39,006 nucleotides of DNA from contig JAUWQL010000018.1 in assembly GCA_030611105.1 (NCBI GenBank), forward strand, positions 1-39,006. The letters run 5' to 3'. This stretch comes from Bacteroidales bacterium. GTDB taxonomy: Bacteria > Bacteroidota > Bacteroidia > Bacteroidales > UBA12077. The notes beneath the pieces were generated by a model. The model was given only the letters and a program-made list of their open reading frames with translations, ran no database searches and was not told the DNA's origin. Both the position numbers and the translations under genes were made by a program. Below, in pieces: positions 1 to 9,742 of this stretch (position 1 is the first letter of the stretch; each line of letters starts with the position of its first letter).

Positions 1-2607
1 AGCAGCAATCATTTCTTTGTTATCAATAATTTCCAACCAGTAGAAATCACCACTTACAATATCCTTAGGCCTAAAGAAAATAAATGTATCGTCAAAAGGT
101 ATTTCGGGTGGTAAAACTGCTGTTTGAATTCGTTTAGCATAACGAATACTGTCCGTAATATCCTTGTTTTTCTTCTCCAGTTCAATGCTTTTCTGCACTA
201 CCTCGGCTGTTCGTTCCTCAACTTTTTCTTCAAGAATTTTCTTTTCTATTATTAAGTTTCTTTCACGAACCTTTATGTAAGAGATTATACTTATAATACC
301 AACAGCAATAGCCGATAAAATAAACCACCATGTTTTGTAAAACGGAGGTTTGATAGTGAATGTATAAGTAACAGGTTCTGAGTTCCAAACACCTGCGCTA
401 TTTTTTGCTTTTACTTTAAAAGTGTATTTTCCGGGAGCTAATGATGAGTATGTTTCAACAGTACGTTCAGTTACAGGACGCCAGTCTTTATCTGCCGGTT
501 CGAGCATAATTTGATATTTAACTGCATCAGGATTATTTAAACAAATACTATTGTAATCAAATGTAAAATCGTTTTCTAAATAACTAAATATTTGATCCGG
601 AATCATTACCCTGTTTTTGCGATTTACCTGCATTCCGGCTATATGTGTTAATGGTTCCGGCTGAAAACAAATATCAAGTATCGGTTGATATTTAGTTACT
701 CCCTTTACAGTTCCAAACCAAAGATTTCCTTCATTGTCTTTATATGTTGCATTTTCCTTTGCTTCGATACCCGTAAAACCACTTTTTTCGGTATAAGTAC
801 GGATATTCCCCTTTGTATCAATCTTATTAAGCCCCCTGCTTGTTCCAACATATATATCATTGTTATCATCAACATTAAGCTGATTAATTAAGTTTGAAAG
901 CAAGCCATCATTTTCCGTAATTGTTTTAATAAGTTTATTCCCATCATAAACTAAAATGCCTTTAGTCTGTGTTCCAATCCATATATTACCTTCTTTGTCT
1001 TCAACCATACATTTCGATGTAACCAATCCGTCTAATTCAATTTTTCCAATACTATCACCGAGTATAATGTTTAATCCTTTCCCATTATTAATTCCAACCC
1101 AAATACGATCTTTTGAATCTGCATAAATTGCAGAGATATCTTTTCCATTTAATCCCTGAAGCTGCGACAATAACTTACTCTTATTTTCATTAATATCATA
1201 ATAAATCAATCCGTCCATTGTCCCTACCCACAGCTGATTTTTCTTATCAACATCTAGTGCAGTAACAACATAATTGGTACTAAAATATCTGTTAATTATA
1301 GGATTATATTCGAACCGTCCTGTTTTATAATTATACATCGTAACACCAACATCAGCAGTCCCAATCCAGATATTTCCATTATTATCATTTTTTAAATATC
1401 TGATTTGATCGCCAATTCCACTAGACTCCTGGTTATAATGAGCAAACTTTATTCCTTTATCTCCGGCATTTGGATTATACACCGAAATTCCTTTATTAGT
1501 ACCAACCCAATACTTTTCTCCTTTATCCTGCACAATAGCCCAAACGTTTTGGTCAATTAACCCATCATCAGTACTATAAGCAATAAATTTCTCTCCTTTA
1601 AATATAGCCAAACCATGCTCATGTGTTCCTATTAAAATATTCCCTTCTGCATCTTCCAGAATATTCCGAATTTTTAAATCCGACAAACCATTTGAATTAT
1701 CAAAAGTTTTATGACCATCATCCGAAAATTTGGTTATTCCTCCTCCCCATGTTCCTACCCATATATTTCCTTTGCTATCTTCGGTAATAGTGCTTATCCA
1801 ATTATCTGCCAAACCATCACGGGCATCGTAGATTTTAAATTCATTCTTTTCTTTGAAATACCTGAATAAACCACCATGAAAAGTTCCAAACCAAATATCT
1901 CCTTTTTCATCTTCGTGCATTGTCGTAATTGCAAAATACCTGGTTAACCCTTTTGGACTAAATATTTCAAAAGAATTTTCAGATTTATTATATTTTTTTA
2001 TTCCTGCATCAGTAATAAAAAAGAGTGTATCTCCTTTCGCAATTGTACCGGAAATTACTATATCACTTAATCTTCCTCCCTTATATTGTTCAAACTTCAT
2101 TTTCCCAAAATCCATTTCAAAAGGATTATCCAAGCGAACTAATCCGTCTCCATATGTAGTAATCCATAAGATGTTTTCATTATCCATTAAAAATGAAGTA
2201 ATTTCAACACTTATTAACTCACTTACAGGATGTATTTTAATTTCTTTACCATTATAAAAAGAGACATTTCCTGATTTGTGCCCCATCCAAATATTACCGT
2301 CATTATCTTTTAATAAAGCCTTTATTCCACCTTCTGCTAATCCATTCTCAGCTGTATAGTTTGTAAATTTTACTCCATCGAACTTTGAAATTCCACTTTC
2401 AGTTGCCAACCATAAATATCCAAGGTCATCTTGTATAACATCATATACCTTTGATTGCGGGAGCCCCTCCTTTACACCATAATAATCGAAATAATAAGTT
2501 TGAGCAGAAATAGTAGATATACTTAGCAGTATTACTGCATAAAAAAAAGTTATTCGCTGTAATAAGCGAATAACTTTTTTAGTTTTCGAATTATGTAAAA
2601 AAACCAT
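1..2607 (-). CDS. Two-component-regulator propeller protein with SpoIIE-type phosphatase domain (3' part outside window)
   Basis: This open frame is missing from the ORF track because it runs off the window edge. It is uninterrupted for 869 codons from the ATG at 2607, with an in-frame stop just upstream. Residues about 14-36 form a signal peptide ending SISTISAQ. Next come many propeller repeats of Reg_prop type (for example DDLGYLWLATESGISKFDG and DNDGNIWMG) to about residue 650. A Y_Y_Y-like domain follows (FKVKAKNSAGVWNSEP, about 730-745), then one membrane segment (about 757-778) and a coiled coil (VEERTAEVVQKSIELEKK). The visible end, IRYAKRIQTAVLPPE then PKDIVSGDFYW, is the start of a SpoIIE/RsbU-like PP2C phosphatase domain. 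The likely role is sensing a periplasmic signal and changing cytoplasmic serine/threonine dephosphorylation. The gene starts 15 nt after the caspase gene stop, so they may be co-transcribed. A strong hairpin lies inside its first codons. Confidence 0.9.
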   Translation of the reverse strand, partial: MVFLHNSKTKKVIRLLQRITFFYAVILLSISTISAQTYYFDYYGVKEGLPQSKVYDVIQDDLGYLWLATESGISKFDGVKFTNYTAENGLAEGGIKALLKDNDGNIWMGHKSGNVSFYNGKEIKIHPVSELISVEITSFLMDNENILWITTYGDGLVRLDNPFEMDFGKMKFEQYKGGRLSDIVISGTIAKGDTLFFITDAGIKKYNKSENSFEIFSPKGLTRYFAITTMHEDEKGDIWFGTFHGGLFRYFKEKNEFKIYDARDGLADNWISTITEDSKGNIWVGTWGGGITKFSDDGHKTFDNSNGLSDLKIRNILEDAEGNILIGTHEHGLAIFKGEKFIAYSTDDGLIDQNVWAIVQDKGEKYWVGTNKGISVYNPNAGDKGIKFAHYNQESSGIGDQIRYLKNDNNGNIWIGTADVGVTMYNYKTGRFEYNPIINRYFSTNYVVTALDVDKKNQLWVGTMDGLIYYDINENKSKLLSQLQGLNGKDISAIYADSKDRIWVGINNGKGLNIILGDSIGKIELDGLVTSKCMVEDKEGNIWIGTQTKGILVYDGNKLIKTITENDGLLSNLINQLNVDDNNDIYVGTSRGLNKIDTKGNIRTYTEKSGFTGIEAKENATYKDNEGNLWFGTVKGVTKYQPILDICFQPEPLTHIAGMQVNRKNRVMIPDQIFSYLENDFTFDYNSICLNNPDAVKYQIMLEPADKDWRPVTERTVETYSSLAPGKYTFKVKAKNSAGVWNSEPVTYTFTIKPPFYKTWWFILSAIAVGIISIISYIKVRERNLIIEKKILEEKVEERTAEVVQKSIELEKKNKDITDSIRYAKRIQTAVLPPEIPFDDTFIFFRPKDIVSGDFYWLEIIDNKEMIAA
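2543..2580. terminator. Perfect 16-bp hairpin with A and T tracts inside the 5' coding region of the propeller gene
   Basis: The arm aaaaaagttattcgct and its exact reverse complement surround the 6-nt loop gtaata. Seen from either strand the stem ends in a run of T, as in a bidirectional intrinsic terminator. It lies at about codons 10-22 of the downstream gene and about 43 nt past the stop codon of the upstream caspase gene. It could end or attenuate transcription coming from that gene. The structure is directly visible; terminator activity is inferred. Confidence 0.6.
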
Positions 2608-2622
2608 ATTTTATTTTATTTG

Positions 2623-4980
2623 TTATCTATCTTTTGCAATAAAGAAAAATGTTCCTCCTTCATCTTCTAATCCATCTATCTTACCAAATTGCGGTTTTTG
2701 CATTCCGCCTTTAGCCACAGCTACAGTTACTTTTGAAACAATATTCTCGATTGGCAAACATGCATTTGGGTTATTCCTAAGGCTGTTAGCAAAAGTCCTG
2801 GTAAATTGTGAATGATCAACAGCTAATTCATAACCAGCAGAAGAAAATACCTGTGATGATTTAAATTTTGTTGCTTCCCAATCGCCACAATCTCTTTCTT
2901 TCAATCCTGAGCGCATTGCCTGATAAAATGTAGGACCGGACTCACATGCATCTGATATTACTAAAGTATGAGTAACAAATGTTGCATAGGATTGTAAGGC
3001 TGCTTTTAATGTGCTAATATTGAAATATGTAAACTCGTCATCACGTGTAGCATCAATTGGCACCCAATATCCAATGTCATTAATAAACTTACCGTGTCCG
3101 GCATACCAAACGAGTAGCGAATTAACCTGGTTACTTCTAACAAGATCGCGTAATTCAATTGCAAAAAATCTTTCCATCTCAGCTTTGGTCATATTTTGTT
3201 TATGAAGAATATTATGAATTTTATAATTTGCCAACGCAGCCTTCATCATACTAACATCTTTAATGGGTCCTTCCAAACTGGCAAAAGTTTCATAATCTGA
3301 ATTCTCAACGAAAATAACCCATGTTTTACCCATTGGGTTTTCCTGAGATATTTCAAGTGCTTCACGATTAATCCTAAACTCCATTTCACCAACATTGCCA
3401 TAAATATCTACAGCCTTAACCACAAATTTATTTTTATTTGCAATATCAATTGTAGCATAGAATTCAGGATTGCTGGCATCAACAGAATAGCTTGCTGTCA
3501 TGTTATCAACAATAATGCTTTTAATCTTATTTTCGTCGGTAATTTTACCCTCTACGTAAAGTTTTCGATTTTCAACATCCATATAAATTTCACCCGTTGA
3601 TGAAGCATAAGGAGCAATTAACTTAATCTGAGGAGGGTTAATCTCTGTTCTGGTTAATTTGTATGTTGATGCTAACACATTATTATATACATCAGCTATT
3701 GCAACAGAAATAGTTTCTTTTCCTGAGACATTAACCGTAACGGAGAATTCATTATTTTCACTATTTTCATTAAATGTAACATCAATACCGTCTATTTTTA
3801 CATATTGTATATCGCTTTGATCAATTATTTGTCCTTTCAAAGTAACTTCAACCGCATCCTCAACAATATTTAAGGTATTACCTTCTCTTTCCAAAGGTTC
3901 AATAAAAGTAAGATTTGGTTTATTGCTTTCTCTGTTTAACTCATATAAACGATTTTTCACAATTTCCAAACGTTTTTTTGCATCTGCATCTTCCTTATCA
4001 GACAGATCAGCATAAATTTGATAATCGGAAATGGCCTTTGCATACTGGGTAATTTCTTCGTTAGATTTTGCACGGTGGAAATAAGCCAAAGCATTTTTCG
4101 AATCCATTGAAATTACCTTACTAAAATCGTTAATAGCGCTTTGGTGCTGGTTAAATTCCTGATAGTATATTCCACGAGCAAAAAATGCATCTATATCATC
4201 AGGTGAAAAGATAATCATTTTTGAAAGGTCATTAATTGCATTTGGATAGTCAATCTTTTCTTTATAAATTTTACTTCTTATCCATAATGCTTCTTTAGAT
4301 TTAGAGTCAATTCTTAATGCCTGGTTACATGCAACCAACGACTGATCATATTTTTGGGCTTTGAAAAGAACATCACCAAGAGCTACGTATGTATCTAATA
4401 CATTAGAGGCTTTTTCTATAGATTTTCGATAATCTGTTTCAGCCTGATTGTAGTTTTCAAGTTTGTCGTTTATAAAACCTTGTCGAGAGTAATTTTTTGC
4501 AGTTTCATTTAATTTAATTAACTCATTACTTTCTTTCAATGCTTTATCGTACTTCTCTAATGCAATATAAGATTCCATTTTAAACTTATAAGCATTAATA
4601 TGTTTTTTGTCTAAAGCGGTAACTCTTTCAAGCATAGGAATCGCTTCTTCATATTGCTCTAACTCATAATATAATCTTCCGGCATTATAATAGATCGATT
4701 CATCTTTATCTTTGAAAGCAGTAGCTCTTTTATAATCACTTGCAGCTTCAGCTTTGTTGTCGGTTTTTTCATAGGCATCAGCCCTGGCAAGATAAGCCTC
4801 AGTATATTCAGGGTTTTCCTCGATCAGTTTTGTAAACTGAACAATAGCATCCTCGTAATTCCCTGATGCTACAAAATCTTTACCTGTACTGTATAGCTTT
4901 GGACTGCATTCAATAAATGAAATCAGAACAAGCAACATTGGGGTAAAGAACAACGAACGTTTAAATTTAAATTTTCCCAT
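2623..4980 (-). CDS. TPR-repeat caspase-family (peptidase C14) protein, probably envelope-exported
   Basis: The 785-aa product begins with a hydrophobic signal sequence followed by Cys25 (SFIEC), possibly a relaxed lipobox. Residues about 30-340 are tandem TPR units (DYEKTDNKAEAASDYKRAT and similar). Two Ig-like or linker segments follow at about 360-545, each marked by repeated 'IDGIDV' or 'KIKSIIVDNMT' patterns. The C-terminal C14 domain starts near KTWVIFVENSDYETF. It carries the expected dyad, His629 in WYAGHGK and Cys679 in SDACESG. The enzyme is therefore probably an active cysteine endopeptidase that cuts after Arg, Lys or Asp; the target is unknown. A possible -7 element, TAAATTTG, lies upstream (5032-5039, reverse strand). 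The next gene downstream is the propeller/SpoIIE protein, 15 nt away. Confidence 0.9.
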   Translation of the reverse strand: MGKFKFKRSLFFTPMLLVLISFIECSPKLYSTGKDFVASGNYEDAIVQFTKLIEENPEYTEAYLARADAYEKTDNKAEAASDYKRATAFKDKDESIYYNAGRLYYELEQYEEAIPMLERVTALDKKHINAYKFKMESYIALEKYDKALKESNELIKLNETAKNYSRQGFINDKLENYNQAETDYRKSIEKASNVLDTYVALGDVLFKAQKYDQSLVACNQALRIDSKSKEALWIRSKIYKEKIDYPNAINDLSKMIIFSPDDIDAFFARGIYYQEFNQHQSAINDFSKVISMDSKNALAYFHRAKSNEEITQYAKAISDYQIYADLSDKEDADAKKRLEIVKNRLYELNRESNKPNLTFIEPLEREGNTLNIVEDAVEVTLKGQIIDQSDIQYVKIDGIDVTFNENSENNEFSVTVNVSGKETISVAIADVYNNVLASTYKLTRTEINPPQIKLIAPYASSTGEIYMDVENRKLYVEGKITDENKIKSIIVDNMTASYSVDASNPEFYATIDIANKNKFVVKAVDIYGNVGEMEFRINREALEISQENPMGKTWVIFVENSDYETFASLEGPIKDVSMMKAALANYKIHNILHKQNMTKAEMERFFAIELRDLVRSNQVNSLLVWYAGHGKFINDIGYWVPIDATRDDEFTYFNISTLKAALQSYATFVTHTLVISDACESGPTFYQAMRSGLKERDCGDWEATKFKSSQVFSSAGYELAVDHSQFTRTFANSLRNNPNACLPIENIVSKVTVAVAKGGMQKPQFGKIDGLEDEGGTFFFIAKDR

Positions 4981-5085
4981 ATCGATTAAAGTTTAATATT
5001 TCAAATGTTTAAATTAATTATATAATCTTATCAAATTTACAAAAGCTTTTAATCATTTTGAAATTTTATGATCAATCAGTTCAAT

Positions 5086-6171
5086 TTATTGACTAAATAT
5101 ACTCTGTTTTTTGATAAACGTTAATTTACTATTGCCTAAATAATCATTATGCAAATTATCAATTTCTATACTGGGTGCTTTTATCCCGTTTTTAAATTCT
5201 TTTTCTCCATAAAATATTCTGGACTCATCCCATAAATCATTTTCAATAAAAGACTTTAGCACCTTTGCTCCTCCTTCAATTATAATTGACTGAATATCTT
5301 TTTTAATTAAAATTTGGAAGAGTTGAGTATATAAATCATTTTCATAATCAACAAATTTGATACCAACATTTGAATTTAAAGTTTTTGTGTTCTGTGTTTT
5401 AGCAATATTGTCAGCAATGATAAGTGTTTCAGCTTCAGTGTTAAAAATATTAAGACTTTGGGGCAGTTTTAAATTACGATCAAAAATAATTCTAACAGGA
5501 TTCTTTCCTTTCCAATTTCTGCATGTCAGGCTTGGGTTATCAGTTAAAGCAGTGTTGGTACCAATAAGAATTGATTGTTCCTCGGAACGCCACTTATGTA
5601 CCAGCGTTTTAGCATATTCGTTTGTAATCCATGTTGGTTCAACAGGATTGTCTTTATTTCTTTTAACATCAATAAAGCCATCTTTTGTCTGCGCCCACTT
5701 CAGAATAATGTATGGACGTTGTTTTTCATGAAAAGTAAAGAATCTTTTATTAAGTTCTCTTGATTCTTTTTCCAAAACACCGGTAATAACATTGCATCCC
5801 GCCTCTTTCAGGATTTGAATTCCTTTTCCCGAAACATGAGCAGCAGTATCAATTGAACCAATAATAACGTTAGGAATACCTAAACCAGTAATTAAATTTG
5901 CACAAGGCGGAGTTTTTCCATAATGAGAACATGGTTCAAGATTTACATATAAAGTAGCTTTCTTTAGTAAACTTTTATCTTTAACAGAATTAACAGCATT
6001 TACTTCGGCATGGTATTCACCGTATTTTCTGTGAAATCCTTCACCAATTATTTTACCATTATAAACAATTACAGAACCCACCATAGGGTTTGGAGCAGTA
6101 TTTCCACTTCCCAACCTGGCTAAATCAATGCATCGTTGCATAAATTTTTCGTGAACTGTTTTATTGATCAT
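5086..6171 (-). CDS. ribD: Bifunctional riboflavin biosynthesis deaminase/reductase
   Basis: RibD carries out two consecutive steps of riboflavin synthesis, deaminating the pyrimidine and then reducing the ribosyl side chain with NADPH. The 361-aa protein has the usual family length and order. The N-terminal zinc deaminase has His54-Ala-Glu56 (YHAEVNAV) and the two cysteine ligands Cys81 and Cys90 (PCSHYGKTPPC). The reductase domain begins near RPYIILKWAQTKDGFID and includes SIIIEGGAKVL. It is divergent from prmC, with only 22 bp between the two starts, so each gene's promoter elements must reach into the other gene. No other rib genes are in the window. Confidence 0.95.
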   Translation of the reverse strand: MINKTVHEKFMQRCIDLARLGSGNTAPNPMVGSVIVYNGKIIGEGFHRKYGEYHAEVNAVNSVKDKSLLKKATLYVNLEPCSHYGKTPPCANLITGLGIPNVIIGSIDTAAHVSGKGIQILKEAGCNVITGVLEKESRELNKRFFTFHEKQRPYIILKWAQTKDGFIDVKRNKDNPVEPTWITNEYAKTLVHKWRSEEQSILIGTNTALTDNPSLTCRNWKGKNPVRIIFDRNLKLPQSLNIFNTEAETLIIADNIAKTQNTKTLNSNVGIKFVDYENDLYTQLFQILIKKDIQSIIIEGGAKVLKSFIENDLWDESRIFYGEKEFKNGIKAPSIEIDNLHNDYLGNSKLTFIKKQSIFSQ

Positions 6172-6193
6172 ACAAATTATTTAAATTTGAACA

Positions 6194-7054
6194 ATGGCTT
6201 CAAATATTAACATAAAGAAAGTGATTTCATTCATAAAATCCGAATTAAAAGAATTTTATCCAATGAGTGAAATTGATAGTTTCGTTTACTTAATTTTTGA
6301 ACAATTATTTAATTACTCAAGAACAAAACTCCTGATTTCGCAAGATGTTGAAATACGGGAAGATTTATATCAAAACATTCTTAATATAATTCGTAATTTA
6401 AAATTATATAAACCTATACAGTATATATTAGGGAAAACCATATTTTATAATTTAACTTTTAATATAACTCCCGGTGTATTAATCCCACGCCCGGAAACAG
6501 AAGAACTAGTCGATTGGATTATAAAAGAAAATCCTGATAAATACAAAAGAATCTTAGATATTGGTACAGGAAGTGGATGCATTGCTATATCTCTTGCGAA
6601 AAATCTTCCAAAATCGGTTGTGTATGCTTCCGACATATCAAGTGAAGCGTTAACAGTTACAAAGACCAACAGCAAATTAAATAATGTCGATATCCAAATC
6701 ATACAACTTGACATTTTGAATTCTGATAATCAGCTAAATGAAAAATTCGATATTATTGTTAGCAATCCTCCGTATGTAACAGAAAAGGAAAAAAAACTAA
6801 TGCATAAAAACGTTCTTAATTTTGAACCTCAACTGGCACTGTTTGTTCCTGACAATAACCCCTTACTTTTCTATAGGGCTATAATTGGTTTTGGAATGAA
6901 TCATTTAAATCCGGGAGGGAAAATTTATTTCGAAATAAATGAGTCGTTTGGTAAAGAAACGGCTTTGTTGCTTGAAGGAAGAGGTTTTCAGGACATCTCA
7001 CTTAAAAAAGATATAAATGAAAAAGATCGAATGTTAAAGGGTGTTTTAAACTAA
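6194..7054 (+). CDS. prmC: Peptide chain release factor N5-glutamine methyltransferase
   Basis: PrmC methylates the glutamine of the GGQ motif in release factors, using S-adenosylmethionine. The 286-aa protein has the family layout: an N-terminal helical substrate-binding domain (about 1-95), then a Rossmann methyltransferase. SAM motif I is DIGTGSGC at 122-129. The catalytic NPPY, which binds the substrate glutamine, is at 191-194. Its target RF2 is encoded only about 2.7 kb downstream (prfB), an interesting neighbour. It is followed 6 nt later by the recX-like gene, which suggests a shared transcript. Start ATG at 6194. Confidence 0.95.
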   Translation: MASNINIKKVISFIKSELKEFYPMSEIDSFVYLIFEQLFNYSRTKLLISQDVEIREDLYQNILNIIRNLKLYKPIQYILGKTIFYNLTFNITPGVLIPRPETEELVDWIIKENPDKYKRILDIGTGSGCIAISLAKNLPKSVVYASDISSEALTVTKTNSKLNNVDIQIIQLDILNSDNQLNEKFDIIVSNPPYVTEKEKKLMHKNVLNFEPQLALFVPDNNPLLFYRAIIGFGMNHLNPGGKIYFEINESFGKETALLLEGRGFQDISLKKDINEKDRMLKGVLN

Positions 7055-7060
7055 AAGATT

Positions 7061-7549
7061 GTGATAAACTCAAAAAAACCAATATCGATAAAAGAAGCAA
7101 TAATAAAGGCACAAAACCTATGTGCGGGACAGGAAAAGTGCGTATTTGATATTCGAAAAAAGCTTTTCGATTGGAAACTCCCAACTAAAGATCATGATGC
7201 AGTAATTGAACTATTAATTAAAGACAAGTTTATTAACGAACAAAGATATACTCTGTTTTTTGCAAAAGATAAATTTCGCTTTAACAAATGGGGCAAAATA
7301 AAAATTGAATATACCCTAAAACAAAAAAATATCCCTTACGAATATATTAAATATGCCCTAGATGAAATTCCCGAAATGGAATATGATAAGCTTTTAGAAA
7401 ACGAGCTAATAAAAAAGTTTAAAGCAATAAAAGACAAGGATGAATATACCATAAAATCTAAGCTTGTGCGATTTGCAACATCACGAGGATTTGAAAATGG
7501 CAAGGTATTTGATATGGTTTCAACAATTATTGAAAAATACAAACAGTAA
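7061..7549 (+). CDS. recX: RecX-family regulator of RecA
   Basis: The 162-aa protein is made of repeated three-helix units typical of RecX. These include KCVFDIRKKLFDWKL near the N-terminus, then LLIKDKFINEQRYTLFFAKDKFRFNKWG, and a further unit near YTIKSKLVRFATSRGFE. RecX proteins bind RecA filaments and limit recombination activity. The start is a GTG at 7061, six bases after the prmC stop; no ATG fits the conserved N-terminus. The tight spacing suggests co-transcription with prmC. Assignment rests on the repeat pattern and size (usual length 150-170 aa). Confidence 0.85.
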   Translation: MINSKKPISIKEAIIKAQNLCAGQEKCVFDIRKKLFDWKLPTKDHDAVIELLIKDKFINEQRYTLFFAKDKFRFNKWGKIKIEYTLKQKNIPYEYIKYALDEIPEMEYDKLLENELIKKFKAIKDKDEYTIKSKLVRFATSRGFENGKVFDMVSTIIEKYKQ

Positions 7550-7597
7550 ACAATTTTTAATAAAAGTTCATTAATTTTACAATTAGATTATAACAAA

Positions 7598-8998
7598 ATG
7601 ATTCATAAGTTTAAAATATTATTTATCCTTTTTATCTCCATTATTTTCTTTGTGAATTTAGGAGAATCAAAAGCCGGATCGAAACGAAAACCCAAATGGA
7701 TAACCAATCGTCCGGTAGATAATAACTATTATATTGGAATCGGGAAATCAAGCAAAATTGAATCCAATGCAGATTATATTCAAATAGCCAAAAACAATGC
7801 ATTGGCAGATATTATCTCTGAAATATCAGTTAAAATATCAAGCAATTCCATTCTAAGCCAATTTGAAGATAATTCAGGATATAAAGAAACTTATGAGGCC
7901 CAAATAAAAATGGCGGCAAAAGATGATATCGAAGGATATGAGATAGTTGATTCGTGGGAAGATAAAGAAGAATATTGGGTTTATTATCAATTATCAAAAA
8001 CTGATTATCAAAGAAAAAAACGGGAAAAATTAGATAGAGCAAAAAATCTATCAAAGAACTTTTACGAAAAAGCACAGGAAGCTGAAAAAGAATACGATAT
8101 TAATAATGCATTAATTTATTATGTAAAAGCTTTTGATGCAATTAAAAAACATATCGGCAAAGATTTATCGGTATTCACTTTTGATGGCAAAATCTACCTG
8201 GATAATGCAGTTTATCAATCTATTCAGGACATTTTTAGCAGAATACGTATTGTTCCTGAAAAAGAGGTTTACACATTACAAGCGTTATCTTCCAACAACG
8301 AACCTGTTTATGTTAAAGTTAAACTAAAGACTAATTTGGAAACGCAAAATATTTCTAACTTACCTATTACATTTTCGTTTCCTGATTTAAAAATAAACGA
8401 TACAGAAAATGTTATTTCCATGAATAATGGAAAAGCTGAATGCACTATAGCAAATATGGCTCCCAAAGGACGAACCCAAATTGTTAAAGCAGAGTTGAAT
8501 ACGGATGTTTATTTTGGGGGAGATGCTCCGGATAATCTGTTAAAGAACCTATTTAATGAAAGAGGTAATAAACCTTATGGTAATTTAAATATTGTAGTTA
8601 AAGAAATATTTGCTTATCTTGAGTCGCAAGAAATATTTCTTGGCAAAATCAACTCAAATCAACCAATAACAAAATTATTTAAAGAGGAATTATCGGAAAA
8701 CTTTTTCTCGTTTACAAATGATAAAGAAAATGCTGATGTTTTAATCACAATAAATTCTGAAGTAGTTAAAGGAACAAAACTTGACAAGCATAATTTACAC
8801 ACAGCATTTTTGAATTGTAATATTTCTATCACCAATGCAAATTCTGAAATGGAAATTTATAATGACGTGATAAACAATGTGAAAGGAATAAAATCGGGAA
8901 GTTTTGAAATAGCAGCCCAGGATGCAATTTCAAAGGCAGAATTAAAAATTAAAAATGAGGTAATACCAAATATCAGAAAAATAAATTTAGAAGATTAA
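7598..8998 (+). CDS. LPP20-domain exported protein
   Basis: The 466-aa product has an N-terminal signal peptide (about residues 5-27, FKILFILFISIIFFVNLGESKA). The LPP20-like segment follows: KPKWITNRPVDNNYYIGIGKSSK, then a helix in which NNALADIISEISVKISS is typical of the family. Residues about 145-190 form a charged helical stretch. The C-terminal half is beta-rich with no motif I recognise. LPP20 proteins are envelope proteins of unknown biochemical role. The gene is 48 bp after recX and 36 bp before a second LPP20-type lipoprotein gene, so the two probably act together. Confidence 0.75.
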   Translation: MIHKFKILFILFISIIFFVNLGESKAGSKRKPKWITNRPVDNNYYIGIGKSSKIESNADYIQIAKNNALADIISEISVKISSNSILSQFEDNSGYKETYEAQIKMAAKDDIEGYEIVDSWEDKEEYWVYYQLSKTDYQRKKREKLDRAKNLSKNFYEKAQEAEKEYDINNALIYYVKAFDAIKKHIGKDLSVFTFDGKIYLDNAVYQSIQDIFSRIRIVPEKEVYTLQALSSNNEPVYVKVKLKTNLETQNISNLPITFSFPDLKINDTENVISMNNGKAECTIANMAPKGRTQIVKAELNTDVYFGGDAPDNLLKNLFNERGNKPYGNLNIVVKEIFAYLESQEIFLGKINSNQPITKLFKEELSENFFSFTNDKENADVLITINSEVVKGTKLDKHNLHTAFLNCNISITNANSEMEIYNDVINNVKGIKSGSFEIAAQDAISKAELKIKNEVIPNIRKINLED

Positions 8999-9034
8999 AT
9001 TACAATTAATTATTAAACTCAAAAATTCGAAATT

Positions 9035-9625
9035 ATGAAAACGAAAATTTACAAACCATTAGGTTTATTATTAGCAGGTGCTGTTATTTTTGGAAGCACA
9101 TTTACAAGCTGTAAATCTTCAAAAGAAGTTACAGATGTAAAAAATGAAACCCTTATTGAAGTTTACTGTTCTGGACCTGATTACAGGAGTGATAAAAGTA
9201 CTTTTAGAGCAAATGCAACAGGAGAAAGTACTGACATGGAAATTGCTCGTAAAAAAGCAAGTAGCAATAGTAAAGCTGCTTTAGCTTCTCAAATTCAAAC
9301 TACAATTAAAGGTGTAACTGACAATTATGTTAATTCAAGAGAATTTAACAATGTTGAAGAAGTTGAAGAAAGATTTGAGGTACTTAACAGAGAGGTTGTT
9401 AACCAACAACTAAACAATGTTATAACAATTTGTGAGAAAATTACTCAAACCAAATCAGGGACTTACAAGTGTTACATGGCTATTGAAATGAGTGTTGATG
9501 CTTTAGAAGAAGCTTTAAACAACAAATTGTCCAGAGATCAACGTTTAAAAATTGATTACGATTACGAAAAGTATAAAGAAACTTTCGATAAAGAAATGGA
9601 AAAACTTGAAAATAGCGGATATTAG
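9035..9625 (+). CDS. LPP20-family lipoprotein
   Basis: The 196-aa protein begins MKTKIYKPLGLLLAGAVIF and has a clear lipoprotein site, FTSCKSSKE, so it should be lipidated and held in the envelope. The region EIARKKASSNSKAALASQIQ is the conserved helix of the LPP20 family, also seen in the preceding gene. The end is rich in charged helix. Its function is unknown. It is the last gene of the prmC-recX-LPP20 run, and a clear intrinsic terminator follows at 9647-9670. Confidence 0.75.
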   Translation: MKTKIYKPLGLLLAGAVIFGSTFTSCKSSKEVTDVKNETLIEVYCSGPDYRSDKSTFRANATGESTDMEIARKKASSNSKAALASQIQTTIKGVTDNYVNSREFNNVEEVEERFEVLNREVVNQQLNNVITICEKITQTKSGTYKCYMAIEMSVDALEEALNNKLSRDQRLKIDYDYEKYKETFDKEMEKLENSGY

Positions 9626-9646
9626 TAAATTATCATCATAAATTAT

Positions 9647-9670
9647 AAGGGAGCTTTGCTCCCTTTTTTT
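9647..9670 (+). terminator. Intrinsic terminator after the LPP20 lipoprotein gene
   Basis: An 8-bp stem (aagggagc/gctccctt) with a TTT loop is followed by a run of T. It closes the plus-strand run that begins at prmC and separates it from the prfB promoter. Confidence 0.9.
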
Positions 9671-9685
9671 ATGTTTCATGTAATA

Positions 9686-9716
9686 TTTGAGAATCCTATC
9701 ATAATTACTAATTTTG
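9686..9716 (+). promoter_or_regulatory. Bacteroidetes-type promoter of prfB
   Basis: TTTG (9686-9689) and TAATTTTG (9709-9716) are separated by exactly 19 nt. This matches the -33/-7 consensus known for Bacteroidetes. The prfB start codon is 26 nt past the -7 element. Confidence 0.75.
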
Positions 9717-9742
9717 CACCTTGATGATTAAATTTTACAACA

